This document shows positions 41,516 to 50,864 of a stretch of DNA of 64,000 nt, one piece after another. How positions within the stretch are numbered: position 1 is the stretch's first letter; the number at the start of each line of letters is the position of its first letter. The translations under genes and the position numbers were made by a program. The notes below the pieces were generated by a model. It worked only from the letters and a program-made list of their open reading frames with translations. It ran no database searches and was not told where the DNA came from. Source of the DNA: Nocardioides sp. W7 (GTDB lineage Bacteria; Actinomycetota; Actinomycetes; Propionibacteriales; Nocardioidaceae); NCBI RefSeq assembly GCF_022919075.1, contig NZ_CP095078.1, positions 620,001 through 684,000 of the forward strand. The letters are read 5' to 3'.

Positions 41516-42229
41516 TCAGCCCAGCAGTGACGGCAGCCCGGCGACGCTGGGCAGCAGGTGCGTGTGCGGCTCGCGGCCGAGCTCGGCGGCACCGAAAGCG
41601 CCGGTGAGCACGCCCACCACGTGGCCGGCACCCGCGTGCGTGCCGGCGGCGAGGTCGTTCGGGGTGTCGCCCGCGACCAGCACGTCGCGGACGTCGAGGA
41701 CGCCGGTGCGCTCCATGCAGCGGAAGACGAGGTACGGCGCCGGCCGGCTGATCGGGACCTCGTCGGACGTGGCGATCGCGTCAACCGTGTCGTCCGAGCC
41801 GCTGCCGACCGTCCAGCCGAGGCCGGCCAGGATCGACTCGGCGATCTCGGCGGAGTAGCCGGTCTGCAGCGCCACCTTCACGCCGCGGACCCGAAGCTCG
41901 GCGATCGCCTCCGGCACGCCGGGGAGCGGGGCCGGCGGCGTCTCGCGGTAGGCGGCGACCAGCCGCGCGGAGAACTCCGCGAAGACCTTGTCGACGTCGG
42001 GGTCCGCGGTCGGGGCACCCTGCGCGGCCAGCAGCCCGGCGACCGCCTCCCGCTTGCTGGTGCCCTTCCAGAGCGCGAGCAGGTCCGTCGGCACCGGGCG
42101 CCCGGTCGCCTCGGCGACGGTCTGCTCCAGCACGCGGTAGACCAGGCCGCCCTCGTCGACCGTCGTGCCGGCCATGTCCAGGGCGGCGAGACGGAACGGC
42201 AGGCGATCGGGCAGCGCGGTCGTCGTCAT
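41516..42229 (-). CDS. Phosphonatase-like HAD hydrolase
   Basis: 237 aa. HAD motif I is LAALDMAGTTVDEGG (nucleophile D18), the D-x-A-G-T-T version typical of the phosphonoacetaldehyde-hydrolase-like group; motif II is LQTGYS; motif III/IV near ISRPAPYLVF and VLVAGDTPNDLAAG. Starts at ATG 42229. Divergent by 57 bp from an FAD oxidoreductase of the family known to travel with this HAD group, suggesting a phosphonate or aminophosphonate pathway. No phosphonate transporter is in view. Confidence 0.85.
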   Translation of the reverse strand: MTTTALPDRLPFRLAALDMAGTTVDEGGLVYRVLEQTVAEATGRPVPTDLLALWKGTSKREAVAGLLAAQGAPTADPDVDKVFAEFSARLVAAYRETPPAPLPGVPEAIAELRVRGVKVALQTGYSAEIAESILAGLGWTVGSGSDDTVDAIATSDEVPISRPAPYLVFRCMERTGVLDVRDVLVAGDTPNDLAAGTHAGAGHVVGVLTGAFGAAELGREPHTHLLPSVAGLPSLLG

Positions 42230-42286
42230 CGGACGACGGTACCCCCCGCGAGCCGTCGTCCACCCGGGGTCGTCGATGATCGGCCC

Positions 42287-43408
42287 GTGACCCCTCCCGC
42301 GGCTCCTACGCCCGACCTGGTCGTCGTCGGCGCCGGCATCGTCGGGCTCGCGCACGCCGCCGAGGCCGTCGAGCGCGGGCTGCGGGTGACGGTGCTCGAC
42401 CGCGACGAGCACGCCGTCGGGGCGTCGGTCCGCAACTTCGGGCACGTCTGCACGACGGCGCAGTCCGGCGAGGCGCACGACCTGGCGCTCGTGGCCCGGG
42501 AGCGGTGGCTGCGGCTGTCGTCGCTGGCCGGGTTCGAGGTGTCGCGGGCCGGCACCCTGGTCGTCGCCCGCACCGCGGCCGAGCTCGGCGTACTGGAGGA
42601 GCTGGCCGCCTCCCGGGGCTCCTCCGAGGTCGTCCTGCTGACCGCCGACGCCGTCGCCGCGCAGCTGCCCGGAGCTCCCGGGGTCGTCGGCGGCGCCCAC
42701 CTGCCCCTGGACCTGCGGCTCGACCCGCGCGCCGCGCTGCCGGCGCTGGCCGCCTGGCTGCGCGCCTCGGGCGTGGAGCTGCGCTGGGGCACGTCGGTCG
42801 GTGCCGTGCACGAGGGCGGGGTGCTCACGTCGTCCGGCGAGGTCGCCGCCCCCGCGGTCGTGGTCGCGGTCGGCCACGATCTGGACCGGCTGCTGCCGGG
42901 GACCGCCGCCGAGTGGGACGTACGCCGCTGCCGCCTCCAGATGCTCGAGGTCGCCCCGCCCGGCGGCCGCACGATCGAGCCCGCCGTGCTGACCGGCACG
43001 TCAATGCTGCGCTACGGCGCGCTGGCCGCCCAGCCGTCGGCTCACCTGGTGCGGCGCGAGATCGAGTCGCGGGCGCCGGAGCTGCTGGAGGTGGTGATGA
43101 ACCTGATGCTCACCCAGCGCCCGGACGGGTCGATCGTGCTCGGCGACACCCACCACTACGCGCGAACGCATCAGCCGTTCGACGACGAGCGCCTGGCCGA
43201 CCTGCTGCTCCGCGAGGGCGCGCGGCTGCTCGGCTCGCCGCTGACCGTCCGGCGCCGCTGGCGCGGGGTCTACGCCGACTCGCCGCAGACCGACTTCCTG
43301 GTCGCGGCGCCGTACGACGGCGTCCGCGCGGTCGCCGTCATCTCCGGCATCGGCATGACCACCGCCCTCGGGCTCGCGCCGGTGGTGCTGGACGGCCTGC
43401 TGGGGTAG
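42287..43408 (+). CDS. FAD-dependent oxidoreductase (DAO family, phosphonate-associated group)
   Basis: 373 aa. FAD motif DLVVVGAGIVGLAHAAEAVERGLRVTVLDRD at 9-40, then ASVRNFGHVCTTAQSG, and the C-terminal GIGMTTALGLAPVVLDGLLG. This matches the DAO-fold group (TIGR03364-like) usually encoded beside phosphonatase-like HADs and proposed to oxidise an aminophosphonate. GTG start. The pairing supports a shared pathway with the divergent HAD gene. Exact substrate unproved. Confidence 0.82.
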   Translation: MTPPAAPTPDLVVVGAGIVGLAHAAEAVERGLRVTVLDRDEHAVGASVRNFGHVCTTAQSGEAHDLALVARERWLRLSSLAGFEVSRAGTLVVARTAAELGVLEELAASRGSSEVVLLTADAVAAQLPGAPGVVGGAHLPLDLRLDPRAALPALAAWLRASGVELRWGTSVGAVHEGGVLTSSGEVAAPAVVVAVGHDLDRLLPGTAAEWDVRRCRLQMLEVAPPGGRTIEPAVLTGTSMLRYGALAAQPSAHLVRREIESRAPELLEVVMNLMLTQRPDGSIVLGDTHHYARTHQPFDDERLADLLLREGARLLGSPLTVRRRWRGVYADSPQTDFLVAAPYDGVRAVAVISGIGMTTALGLAPVVLDGLLG

Positions 43409-43410
43409 CG

Positions 43411-43480
43411 GCGGGGTAGTCCGTCACACCAGCGGGAGGATCCGGCCCCCAGACCCCCCCTGTGTGACGGAGTATCCCGC
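43411..43480. repeat. Palindromic repeat family A, copy 1
   Basis: GCGGGGTAGTCCGTCACACC (43411-43430) is answered by TGTGTGACGGAGTATCCCGC (43461-43480), 17 of 20 paired, between convergent genes. The same arm sequence occurs at 54523. It probably works as a terminator as well. Confidence 0.8.
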
Positions 43481-43491
43481 CAGCACGACCC

Positions 43492-44727
43492 TCAGGCGGC
43501 TTGGGTGAGCTTGCGGGCCTGCTGCTGCAGACGGGCCTGGGCGGCCCGACGGACCTTCGGGCCCTTGGTGGTCATGGCCCAGAGCAGTTTGGTCTGCGCC
43601 GGCAGGTTCTTCGCGTTGGTGGTGGCCATCCAGCCGTTGGGCAGCGAGAGCCGGACCACCTTGTGCCAGGCCGAGTAGACCTGGGCCGGCAGCGGGGCCT
43701 CGTGGTAGTTGAGCTCGTACTTGGCGAACAGCGCCTTCACCCGCGGCGCGACCTCGGCGTACCGGTTGGACGGCAGGTCGGGGAAGAGGTGGTGCTCGAT
43801 CTGGTGGGACAGGTTGCCGGACATCAGGTGCATGGCCTTGGAGCCGGAGATGTTGGCGGAGCCGAGCATCTGGCGCAGGTACCACTCGCCGCGGGTCTCC
43901 TTCTCCGGGATCGACTTCTTCTCGAAGGTCTCGACGCCCTCGGGGAAGTGACCGCACATGATCACCGAGTGCGACCACACGTTGCGCACCAGGTTCGCGG
44001 TGAAGTTGGCGGCCAGGGTCGGCAGCACGGCACCGAACGGCAGCGCGAGCGCCGGGTTGACGACGTAGTCCTTGGTGGCCTGCTTGCGGATCTTCTTCAG
44101 GGTGCTCTTCAGGTTGGCCTTGAAGGCGTCGCTGCGCTTCTCCTTCGGGATCGCCAGGTTCTTGCCGAGCTCGAGGTCGTACGCCGCGATGCCGTACTCG
44201 AAGAAGCAGGCGTTGATGAAGTTCCACAGCGGCTGCGCGAGGTACATCGGCACCCAGCGCTGGTCCTCGTCGACGCGCATGATGCCGTAGCCGAGGTCGT
44301 TGTCCTTGCCGACGATGTTCGTGTACGTGTGGTGGATCTCGTTGTGGCTGTGCTTCCAGGCCTCCGCCGTCGAGGCGTTGTCCCACTCCCAGGTGGTCGA
44401 GTGGATCTTCGGGTCGCGCATCCAGTCCCACTGGCCGTGCATGACGTTGTGGCCGATCTCCATGTTCTCGAGGATCTTGGCGACCGACAGGCCCACCGTG
44501 CCGACCACCCAGGCCGGCGGGAACGCCGAGCCCAGCAGCACCGCGCGCGAGCCCAGCTCCAGGTTGCGCTGCACCTTCACGATCTTGCGGATGTACGCCG
44601 CGTCGCTCTCGCCGCGAGCCTCGAGGATCTCCTGGCGGATCGCGTCGAGCTCGACACCGAGCTGCTCGATGTCCTCGGGGGTGAGGTGGGCCGTGGGGTT
44701 GACGGGCTGCTTCGTGATGACGGTCAT
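43492..44727 (-). CDS. Acyl-CoA/fatty acid desaturase (mycobacterial DesA3-like)
   Basis: 411 aa membrane di-iron desaturase. Three histidine boxes: HNVMH at 93-97, HSHNEIHH at 126-133, and HQIEHHLFPDLPSNRY near 310-325. The hydrophobic segments around SAFPPAWVVGTVGLSVAKI and VNPALALPFGAVLPTLAANF match the family's membrane regions. Introduces a double bond (probably delta-9) into membrane fatty acids with electrons from the ferredoxin reductase encoded just upstream in the same operon. Confidence 0.92.
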   Translation of the reverse strand: MTVITKQPVNPTAHLTPEDIEQLGVELDAIRQEILEARGESDAAYIRKIVKVQRNLELGSRAVLLGSAFPPAWVVGTVGLSVAKILENMEIGHNVMHGQWDWMRDPKIHSTTWEWDNASTAEAWKHSHNEIHHTYTNIVGKDNDLGYGIMRVDEDQRWVPMYLAQPLWNFINACFFEYGIAAYDLELGKNLAIPKEKRSDAFKANLKSTLKKIRKQATKDYVVNPALALPFGAVLPTLAANFTANLVRNVWSHSVIMCGHFPEGVETFEKKSIPEKETRGEWYLRQMLGSANISGSKAMHLMSGNLSHQIEHHLFPDLPSNRYAEVAPRVKALFAKYELNYHEAPLPAQVYSAWHKVVRLSLPNGWMATTNAKNLPAQTKLLWAMTTKGPKVRRAAQARLQQQARKLTQAA

Positions 44728-44795
44728 GGCGGATGCCTTTCGTCGCAGTTTCGGTGATCGAGTGCCCCGCGAGGAACGAGCGGGGTGTATCGAGA

Positions 44796-45908
44796 TCAGT
44801 GGTCGATGTCGCACGCGCCGGCGGCGGCGCTGATGCAGGTCTGGATCGGGACGCCCTGGGGGCCGGTCTCGCCGGGGACGGCGGTGGTGATGGCGCCGTT
44901 GCGCAGGTCGCGCACGGCGCCGGAGCGCATCGGGAGGACGCAGCCCATGCAGATGCCCATCCGGCAGCCGCTGGGCATCAGGACGCCGGCGTCCTCGGCG
45001 GCGTCGAGGATCGGGGTCGCACCGTCGGCGTCGAGGGTGATGCCGTTGGTGAAGGTCACGGTGCCGCCATCGCCGGGCTCGACGAGCTGCGGGCGGAACC
45101 GCTCGGTGGTCAGCTCCAGGCCGCGCTCGGCGTGGTGGGCCTCGAGCGCGTCGAGGAGCCCGGCCGGTCCGCACGCGTAGGTGAGCCGGTCGTCGAGGTC
45201 CGGCACGAGGGTCGCCAGGTCGCTCACGTCGAGCAGGCCGTGCTGGTCGTCGTACCGCTCGTGCAGGGTGATCGCGCCGCGGGCGCCGAGCGCGCGCAGC
45301 TCCTCGCGGAAGATCGAGGCGGACTCGCTGGGGTTCACGTGGACGAGGGTGATGTCGGTGGCCGGCGACGTCGCCCGCGAGAACAGGTTGCGCAGCATCC
45401 CGATCACGGGGGTGATGCCGGAGCCGGCGGTCACCAGGAGCAGCTTGCGCGGCAGCGGCTGGGGCAGCACGAACTCGCCCTCGGCCTGCGCGAGCTGGAT
45501 CATCTCGCCGGCCTGCGCGCGGTGCACCAGGTAGTGGGAGACGGTGCCTCCCGGGATGGCCTTGACGGTGATGCTGATGCAGCGGTCGGGGCGCGGCCCA
45601 TGGGTCAGCGAGTAGGTGCGCCACAGGCGCACGCCGTCGACGTCGACGCCGACCCGGACGTACTGCCCCGGCACGTGGCCGTCCCAGTCGCGGCCGGGCT
45701 TGACCACCAGCGTCGCCGAGTGGGCGGTCTCGGCGACGACCTCGACGATCCGGCCGCGCAGCTCGGTGCCGCGACGCAGCGGGTGGAAGTGGTCGAGGAC
45801 GTCGTCGAGCGCGAGCGGGGTGACCGCGGCATCGGCGACGCGGCGCAGCATCCCGCGCAGCGAGCGGGTCGCGGCGGGAGTCGTACGGGGCATGGCGGAG
45901 GCCGTCAT
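44796..45908 (-). CDS. Ferredoxin reductase with C-terminal 2Fe-2S domain, desaturase partner
   Basis: 370 aa. FAD domain at about 45-150 (RTYSLTHGP is the RxYS flavin motif), NAD domain at about 150-265 (LLLVTAGSGITPVIGMLRNL, and TYACGPAGLLDAL), and a plant-type 2Fe-2S domain at about 280-370 with CRMGICMGC and a distant Cys in IQTCISAA. This order matches the mycobacterial oxidoreductase that drives DesA3. ATG 45908. It heads the operon; desaturase follows after 68 bp. Confidence 0.9.
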   Translation of the reverse strand: MTASAMPRTTPAATRSLRGMLRRVADAAVTPLALDDVLDHFHPLRRGTELRGRIVEVVAETAHSATLVVKPGRDWDGHVPGQYVRVGVDVDGVRLWRTYSLTHGPRPDRCISITVKAIPGGTVSHYLVHRAQAGEMIQLAQAEGEFVLPQPLPRKLLLVTAGSGITPVIGMLRNLFSRATSPATDITLVHVNPSESASIFREELRALGARGAITLHERYDDQHGLLDVSDLATLVPDLDDRLTYACGPAGLLDALEAHHAERGLELTTERFRPQLVEPGDGGTVTFTNGITLDADGATPILDAAEDAGVLMPSGCRMGICMGCVLPMRSGAVRDLRNGAITTAVPGETGPQGVPIQTCISAAAGACDIDH

Positions 45909-45974
45909 GTTCCTACTGTCGTCCAACAGAGCGAGTAAAGTCCTGTCCAGATGACGTGAACCGAGCATGATTTC

Positions 45975-45991
45975 TTGTTCACTGAGGACAA
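45975..45991. promoter_or_regulatory. Imperfect palindrome in the PucR/desaturase divergent promoter
   Basis: TTGTTC-ACTGA-GGACAA (5 of 6 pairs) lies 12 bp upstream of the PucR-type regulator's start and 67 bp upstream of the reductase start. A possible operator; weak by itself. Confidence 0.35.
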
Positions 45992-46002
45992 AGGAGTACG
46001 CC

Positions 46003-47193
46003 GTGGCGCGACCGCCCAGCCGTCGTACCGCCGGGCACGGGCTGCGGCTGCCCGCCCGAGCGGTGAGCGAGATGCGCGCCGAGCTGCCCGAGGTGGCCGA
46101 GCACGCGGTGACCGCGATCATCGAGGAGGTGCCTAGCTACACCGACGCGTTCAGCGGGCCGATGGGCGAGACCATCCGAACCGCGGTGCAGCTGGCGCTG
46201 GCCGGCTTCCTCTCCCTCGCGAGCGGCCGCCGCGGGGCCGACCTCCGCACGCCCGCCGCCCCCTCGGTCGAGGGTGCCTACCAGCTCGGCCGCGGCGAGG
46301 CCCGCAGCGGCCGGTCGACCGACGCGATCCTCGCGGCGTACCGGATCGGCGCCCGGGTCTGCTGGCGGGAGATGTCCTCGACCGCGGTCGAGGCGGGCAT
46401 GGACGGCCAGACCCTCGCCGCCTTCGCGGAGCTGGTCTTCGCCTACATCGACGAGCTGTCGGCCGCCAGCGTCGCCGGTCACGACGACGAGTCCGCGACC
46501 TCGGGGCGGGTGCGCCAGCAGCTGCTGGACCGGGTCGCCCAGCGGCTGCTGGACGGGTCCCCGGCCGAGGCGGTGCTCGAGGCCGCCGTGCGGGCCGACT
46601 GGGACCCGCCGACCACGCTCACCGCGGTGCTGGTGCCGGCCGCGCAGCTGCGGCCCGTCCTCGGCGCCATCAGCCCGGACGCGCTGCGGGCCGTCGACCT
46701 GCCCGGCCTCGACGACGACGCGCTGGTGCTGGTCCCCGACGCGCACGGCCGGCGCCGCCCCGGGCTGCTCCGGGCCCTGCGTGACCGGGGTGCGGTCGCC
46801 GGCCCGGCCCGGCCGTGGGAGCAGGTGCGGGCGTCGTACGACCGGGCGCGCCGGGCGCGGCTGCTCGGTCTGGAGGTCGACACGGAGACGCAGCTGCCGG
46901 AGCTGGTGCTCACCGCCGATCCGGACGCGCTCGCCGACCTCCGGGCCCGGGTCCTCGCCCCGCTCGCCGACCTGCGCCCGGCCGCCGCCGAGAAGCTCAC
47001 CGAGACGCTGCGGGCCTGGCTGCTCCACCTCGGCCGCCGCGACGACGTCGCCGCTGCGCTGTTCGTGCACCCGCAGACCGTGCGCTACCGGATGGGGCAG
47101 CTGCGCGAGCTGTACGGCGAGCGCCTCGACGACCCCGAACTGGTGCTCGCGCTGACGCTCGCGCTGGGGGTGTCGAAGACAAACTCGAAATAG
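46003..47193 (+). CDS. PucR-type C-terminal helix-turn-helix regulator
   Basis: 396 aa. GTG 46003 with AAGGAG 6 bp upstream decides the start. N-terminal helical RsbRD-like sensor region (RAELPEVAEHAVTAIIEEVPSYTDAF and AYQLGRGEARSGRSTDAILAAYRIGARVCWREM), a middle degenerate domain, and the C-terminal HTH_30: AEKLTETLRAWLLHLGRRDDVAAALFVHPQTVRYRMGQLRELYG. Regulators of this build sit beside fatty-acid desaturases in many actinobacteria; here it is divergent from the reductase-desaturase operon and is its likely regulator. Confidence 0.88.
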   Translation: MARPPSRRTAGHGLRLPARAVSEMRAELPEVAEHAVTAIIEEVPSYTDAFSGPMGETIRTAVQLALAGFLSLASGRRGADLRTPAAPSVEGAYQLGRGEARSGRSTDAILAAYRIGARVCWREMSSTAVEAGMDGQTLAAFAELVFAYIDELSAASVAGHDDESATSGRVRQQLLDRVAQRLLDGSPAEAVLEAAVRADWDPPTTLTAVLVPAAQLRPVLGAISPDALRAVDLPGLDDDALVLVPDAHGRRRPGLLRALRDRGAVAGPARPWEQVRASYDRARRARLLGLEVDTETQLPELVLTADPDALADLRARVLAPLADLRPAAAEKLTETLRAWLLHLGRRDDVAAALFVHPQTVRYRMGQLRELYGERLDDPELVLALTLALGVSKTNSK

Positions 47194-47261
47194 CACCCAT
47201 CCGCTCCGGCGCCGGCTCCGAACCCCTGACGACCAGACACACCTACGGAGGGATGAGTTCG

Positions 47262-47903
47262 ATGAAGCACTTCATCACCGGCATCGCCGTCGCCGCCACC
47301 ACCGCACTCGCACTCGGCACCGTCGCCCCAGCTCAGGCGGCGGAGGCAGGGTCCGCCGACCGGAGGGCAGGCACCAAGAGCCTGGCCCGGGTGCTCGCCG
47401 CCGACGGGAACCGCTTCGACAAGAACTGGCAGGACTTCGACATCCTCGAGCGGGGGGTGCTGACCGTCCTGAAGGCCAAGCCGGACAGCGCGGTCGCGCT
47501 GCTCACCCAGGGCCGCAAGCGCGCAACGGCGTTCCTGCCGACCGACGCGGCGTTCCGCGCGCTGGTCAAGGACATCAGCGGCACCGCCCCGCGCACCGAG
47601 CGGGCGACCTTCAAGGCGCTCGCCTCCGTCGCGGACGTCGACACGCTCGAGAGCGTCCTGCTCTACCACGTGGTCGCCGGCAAGACGCTGACCTCGAAGA
47701 AGGTCGTCAGGGCCGACGGCATGCGGATCACGACCGCCAACGGAGCCAAGGTCGGCATCCGGGTCAACGGCAAGCGGGTCGTCATCACCGACCTCGACCG
47801 CAACGACCGCAACGCTCGGGTCGTGGCCGTCGACGTCAACAAGGGCAACCGGCAGGTCGGGCACGCGATCAACCGGGTGCTCCGTCCGATCGACCTCCCC
47901 TGA
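47262..47903 (+). CDS. Secreted fasciclin-domain protein
   Basis: 213 aa. Start ATG 47262 (GGAGGG 9 bp upstream; ATG 47253 is too close to it). Signal peptide HFITGIAVAATTALALGTVAPAQAA. The fasciclin fold is recognised by FLPTDAAFRAL (FAPTDxAF), VESVLLYHVVAGKTL (xxLLxYHVxxG), and the end RQVGHAINRVLRP (xxGxIHxIDxVLxP). Likely an extracellular adhesion-type protein; not anchored by any motif I can see. Confidence 0.87.
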   Translation: MKHFITGIAVAATTALALGTVAPAQAAEAGSADRRAGTKSLARVLAADGNRFDKNWQDFDILERGVLTVLKAKPDSAVALLTQGRKRATAFLPTDAAFRALVKDISGTAPRTERATFKALASVADVDTLESVLLYHVVAGKTLTSKKVVRADGMRITTANGAKVGIRVNGKRVVITDLDRNDRNARVVAVDVNKGNRQVGHAINRVLRPIDLP

Positions 47904-47925
47904 CCCTCCCTCCGGGACAGACCCC

Positions 47926-48002
47926 CGCCGAGTCAGCAGAAATGGAGGCCCGAGTCAGCACTACTGGTGCTGACTCGGCCCACCATTCGCGCGGACTCGG
48001 CG
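47926..48002. repeat. Palindromic repeat family B, copy 1
   Basis: Outer arms CGCCGAGTC (47926-47934) and GACTCGGCG (47994-48002); inner hairpin CGAGTCAGCAC / GTGCTGACTCG around TACTG (47951-47977). The inner hairpin and the CGCCGAGTCAGCAGAA leader recur at 62279. Lies between convergent fasciclin and CDF genes. Confidence 0.8.
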
Positions 48003-48016
48003 AGGTGGTCGGGGGA

Positions 48017-48967
48017 TCAGGGCAGCAGGGCCGGCTCGTCGGGCGGGGCCAGGGTGAGGACGGCGTCCTCGATCATGGCGTCCCGCTCAACGTCGGCCTC
48101 GACCTTGCGGAAGCGCAGGGCCAGGTGCGGCTCGGTGTCGTCGCCGACCAGGTCGACCGCGGCGACGACGAAGAGCCGCTGCGGGCCGACGTACTCGACG
48201 TGGAGGTAGGTGATCCGGTCGATCTCGGGGTGCTCCAGCAGCCGGGCCAGCACCCGGGCCCGCAGCTCGGGCGAGAGCTCCTCCCCCAGCAGGTACTCCA
48301 TGTTGCGGCGCATCAGGAAGACGGCGACCCCGGCCAGCAGCAGCCCGACGGCGATCGACCCGAGCGCGTCGAAGACCGGGTCCCCGGTCAGCTGGTGCAG
48401 GGCGATCCCGCTGCCGGCGAGCAGGATGCCGACCAGAACCGCGGAGTCCTCGAAGAAGACGGCGCGCAACGTGGGGTTCGACGTACGACTGACGTAGCGC
48501 AGCGGGGGCATCCCCCACCGGCGGGCCGCGCCGCCCACCTGCCGCGACGCCTGCAGGAACGACGCTCCCTCGAGCACGAACGCGACGCCGAGCACGACGT
48601 AGTTGACCAGGTAGCTCTCGGCGCCGGCCCCGTCGCTCAGCAGCTCGGTGACGCCGTGCCAGACCGACACGACCGCGCCGGCCGAGAACAGGCCGAAGGC
48701 CGCCACCAGCGACCAGATGTACGTCGATCGCCCGTAGCCGCGCGGATGCTCCTCGTCGCGGGGCCGCCGACCCGTCCGCTCGGCCACCACCAGGAAGATC
48801 TCGTTGCCCGTGTCCGCCCACGAGTGCGCCGCCTCCGCGACCATCGCGGCGGAGCCGGTCAGCACCGCCGCGACCGACTTGGCCACGGCGAGCAGGCCGT
48901 TCGCCGTCAGGGCGACCAGCACGGTCAGCAGCGACTCCTGCTCGGTCTGCTCCTCCGGGGTGCTCAC
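48017..48967 (-). CDS. Cation diffusion facilitator family transporter
   Basis: 316 aa. About six TM helices in 15-220; metal-site residues H-S-W-A-D in VAEAAHSWADTGNE (TM2) and E-D in FFEDSAVLVG (TM5), then a C-terminal cytoplasmic ferredoxin-like domain (RITYLHVEYVGPQRLFVVAAVDLVGD). Exchanges a divalent cation such as zinc, cobalt or manganese for protons. The HxxxD plus ExxxD set differs from the HxxxD/HxxxD of typical zinc members; metal not assigned. Confidence 0.9.
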   Translation of the reverse strand: MSTPEEQTEQESLLTVLVALTANGLLAVAKSVAAVLTGSAAMVAEAAHSWADTGNEIFLVVAERTGRRPRDEEHPRGYGRSTYIWSLVAAFGLFSAGAVVSVWHGVTELLSDGAGAESYLVNYVVLGVAFVLEGASFLQASRQVGGAARRWGMPPLRYVSRTSNPTLRAVFFEDSAVLVGILLAGSGIALHQLTGDPVFDALGSIAVGLLLAGVAVFLMRRNMEYLLGEELSPELRARVLARLLEHPEIDRITYLHVEYVGPQRLFVVAAVDLVGDDTEPHLALRFRKVEADVERDAMIEDAVLTLAPPDEPALLP

Positions 48968-48989
48968 CCCAGCAGCGGTACCCGATCCG

Positions 48990-50864
48990 TCAGGCGGCCC
49001 GACGCAGTGCCCGGACCGACTGGGCGGAGCCCGCCAGCGCGGCGAGCAGGGCCAGCCCGCCGCAGGTCACCGCGATGGCCAGCAGCGGCAGCCACGGCAG
49101 GGTGAAGCCGACGTCGCCGACGTCGCGGGCGATCGAGGCCCGCACCACCGCGCCCACGAACGCGACGACGGCGCCCCCGACCAGGAGTGCGGCGGCACCC
49201 ACGACCCCGGCCTCCCACAGCGCCGCCCGGCGCAGCTGGTGGACCGTCGCGCCCAGCAGCGAGGCCGCTCGGAGCTGGGCACGCCGCTGGGATCCGGCGA
49301 TCAGCACCGAGTTCACGATCGCGATGCCGGCGTACAGCCCCGACGGGCCGAGCAGCACCCACAGCCCGACGGCGTTGCCCGCCCGGGCCTGCTCGTCGGT
49401 GCGCTCGATCCAGGTCCGCGCCGACAGCACCTCGGCGTCGGTGCCCGCGAGCACGGAGGCGACGTCGACGGCACCCGGGACCACGAACACCGTCTCCACC
49501 GTGCCGGCCCGGCTGCCGACCAGCACGCGGGGCAGCAGCACCTCGCCGTACAGGTCCGGCGCGTCGCGTACGACGGCCCCCACCCGCGGCCGCAGCACCC
49601 GCTCGCCGATCTGCACGCGCATCCGGTCGCCGACCTGGCGGCCCTGGTCCATCGCGAAGGTCTCGCTGATCGCGAGGTGACCGCGGTCCAGCCGCGCCAG
49701 GCTGCCTCGTACGGCGACCAGCCCGCGGGCCTGCTCCGCCGACCCGACGTCGACCACGTCCACGTTCTCGCGTGAGGCGTCCGCGCCGAGCAGCACCGGA
49801 AGCGTCGTCCGCTCGTCGGCGACGTCGACGCCGGCGGCGCGGAGCCGCTCGACCGCAGCGGGATCCCCGCCCGTCTCGACCACGACCGATGCGTGCAGCT
49901 GCTCGCGGTTGAGGGCGGTGGTCCAGTCGGCGGTGAAGCTGAGCGTGACGATCAGCGAGCCGGCGATCGCCGAGATCGCCAGGATGGGGGCGGCCAGGGC
50001 CGCCGGCGCGCGGGACGCGGTCCGCACGTGGTCGCGGGCGAGCCGGGCGGAGACGTCGCGGCGCGCGAAGGGCGCGGCGAGCAGCCCGCCCAGCCACGGG
50101 AACAGCACCCGACCGAAGCAGACCAGCCCGATCACGACCACCTCGGGCAGCAGCACCGCGGCGACCAGCGCGAAGAGCGGGCTGACCCGGCCGGCGAGCG
50201 GCAGCACCGCGAGGGACCCGAGCAGGAAGGTCGTCCCGACCACGAGCTGGGTCACGCTCGGCCGGCGCCGTTCGAGCGACGCCTCCCGCAGGGCCGCGGA
50301 CGGGGCGACGCTGGCGGCCCGCTTGGAGGCCCGCCAGCTCCCGGCCAGCGCGACCGCCGCGCCGCACGGTACGGCGATCGACCAGGCCAGCCACGGCGCC
50401 GGGAGCTCCAGGTCGAGCGTGGTGACGCCCCGCGCCCGGAGCAGCGCGAGGAAGGCGGGAGCGAGCAGGGTCGAGAGCAGCGCACCGGCGGCGGAGGCGA
50501 GCAGCGCGACGACGGCCGACTCGCCGAGGACCATCCGCCGCACCTGCCGCGGGGTTGCCCCGACCAGCCGGAGCAGGCCGAGCTCGCGCTGCCGGGTGGC
50601 GACCACGAAGCCGAAGGTGCTGGCCACCACGAAGAGCGCCATGAACAGCGCCACCGCCGACATGATCCCGATCAGCGCGGCCAGGTCGTCCAGCTCGACC
50701 CGCTCGGCGGCTGTCACGCCGGGGGCGCCCAGGGTCTGCTCGACGGCACCGGTGATCGTGACCGCCATCCCGATCAGCACGACCCCGCAGGCGAGGGCGA
50801 CGAAGGCGCCGACGTACGCCGGCCAGGACCGGCGCACCGTCCGCCGGCTGATCGCGAGCATCAT
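48990..50864 (-). CDS. FtsX-like ABC transporter permease (MacB-type exporter)
   Basis: 624 aa. Two FtsX units: TM at about 17-38, then FMALFVVASTFGFVVATRQRELGLLRLVGATPRQVRRMVLGE (the ELGLLRLVGAxPxQxxRMxxxE signature), two further TMs, and a second copy at the C-terminus (GLYAGIAIVNSVLIAGSQRRAQLRAASLLGATVHQLRRAALWE). An extracytoplasmic domain of about 180 aa lies between. Overlaps by one base with the ATPase gene upstream. The operon is divergent from a two-component system, a usual layout for peptide-antibiotic detection and export modules. Confidence 0.88.
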   Translation of the reverse strand: MMLAISRRTVRRSWPAYVGAFVALACGVVLIGMAVTITGAVEQTLGAPGVTAAERVELDDLAALIGIMSAVALFMALFVVASTFGFVVATRQRELGLLRLVGATPRQVRRMVLGESAVVALLASAAGALLSTLLAPAFLALLRARGVTTLDLELPAPWLAWSIAVPCGAAVALAGSWRASKRAASVAPSAALREASLERRRPSVTQLVVGTTFLLGSLAVLPLAGRVSPLFALVAAVLLPEVVVIGLVCFGRVLFPWLGGLLAAPFARRDVSARLARDHVRTASRAPAALAAPILAISAIAGSLIVTLSFTADWTTALNREQLHASVVVETGGDPAAVERLRAAGVDVADERTTLPVLLGADASRENVDVVDVGSAEQARGLVAVRGSLARLDRGHLAISETFAMDQGRQVGDRMRVQIGERVLRPRVGAVVRDAPDLYGEVLLPRVLVGSRAGTVETVFVVPGAVDVASVLAGTDAEVLSARTWIERTDEQARAGNAVGLWVLLGPSGLYAGIAIVNSVLIAGSQRRAQLRAASLLGATVHQLRRAALWEAGVVGAAALLVGGAVVAFVGAVVRASIARDVGDVGFTLPWLPLLAIAVTCGGLALLAALAGSAQSVRALRRAA

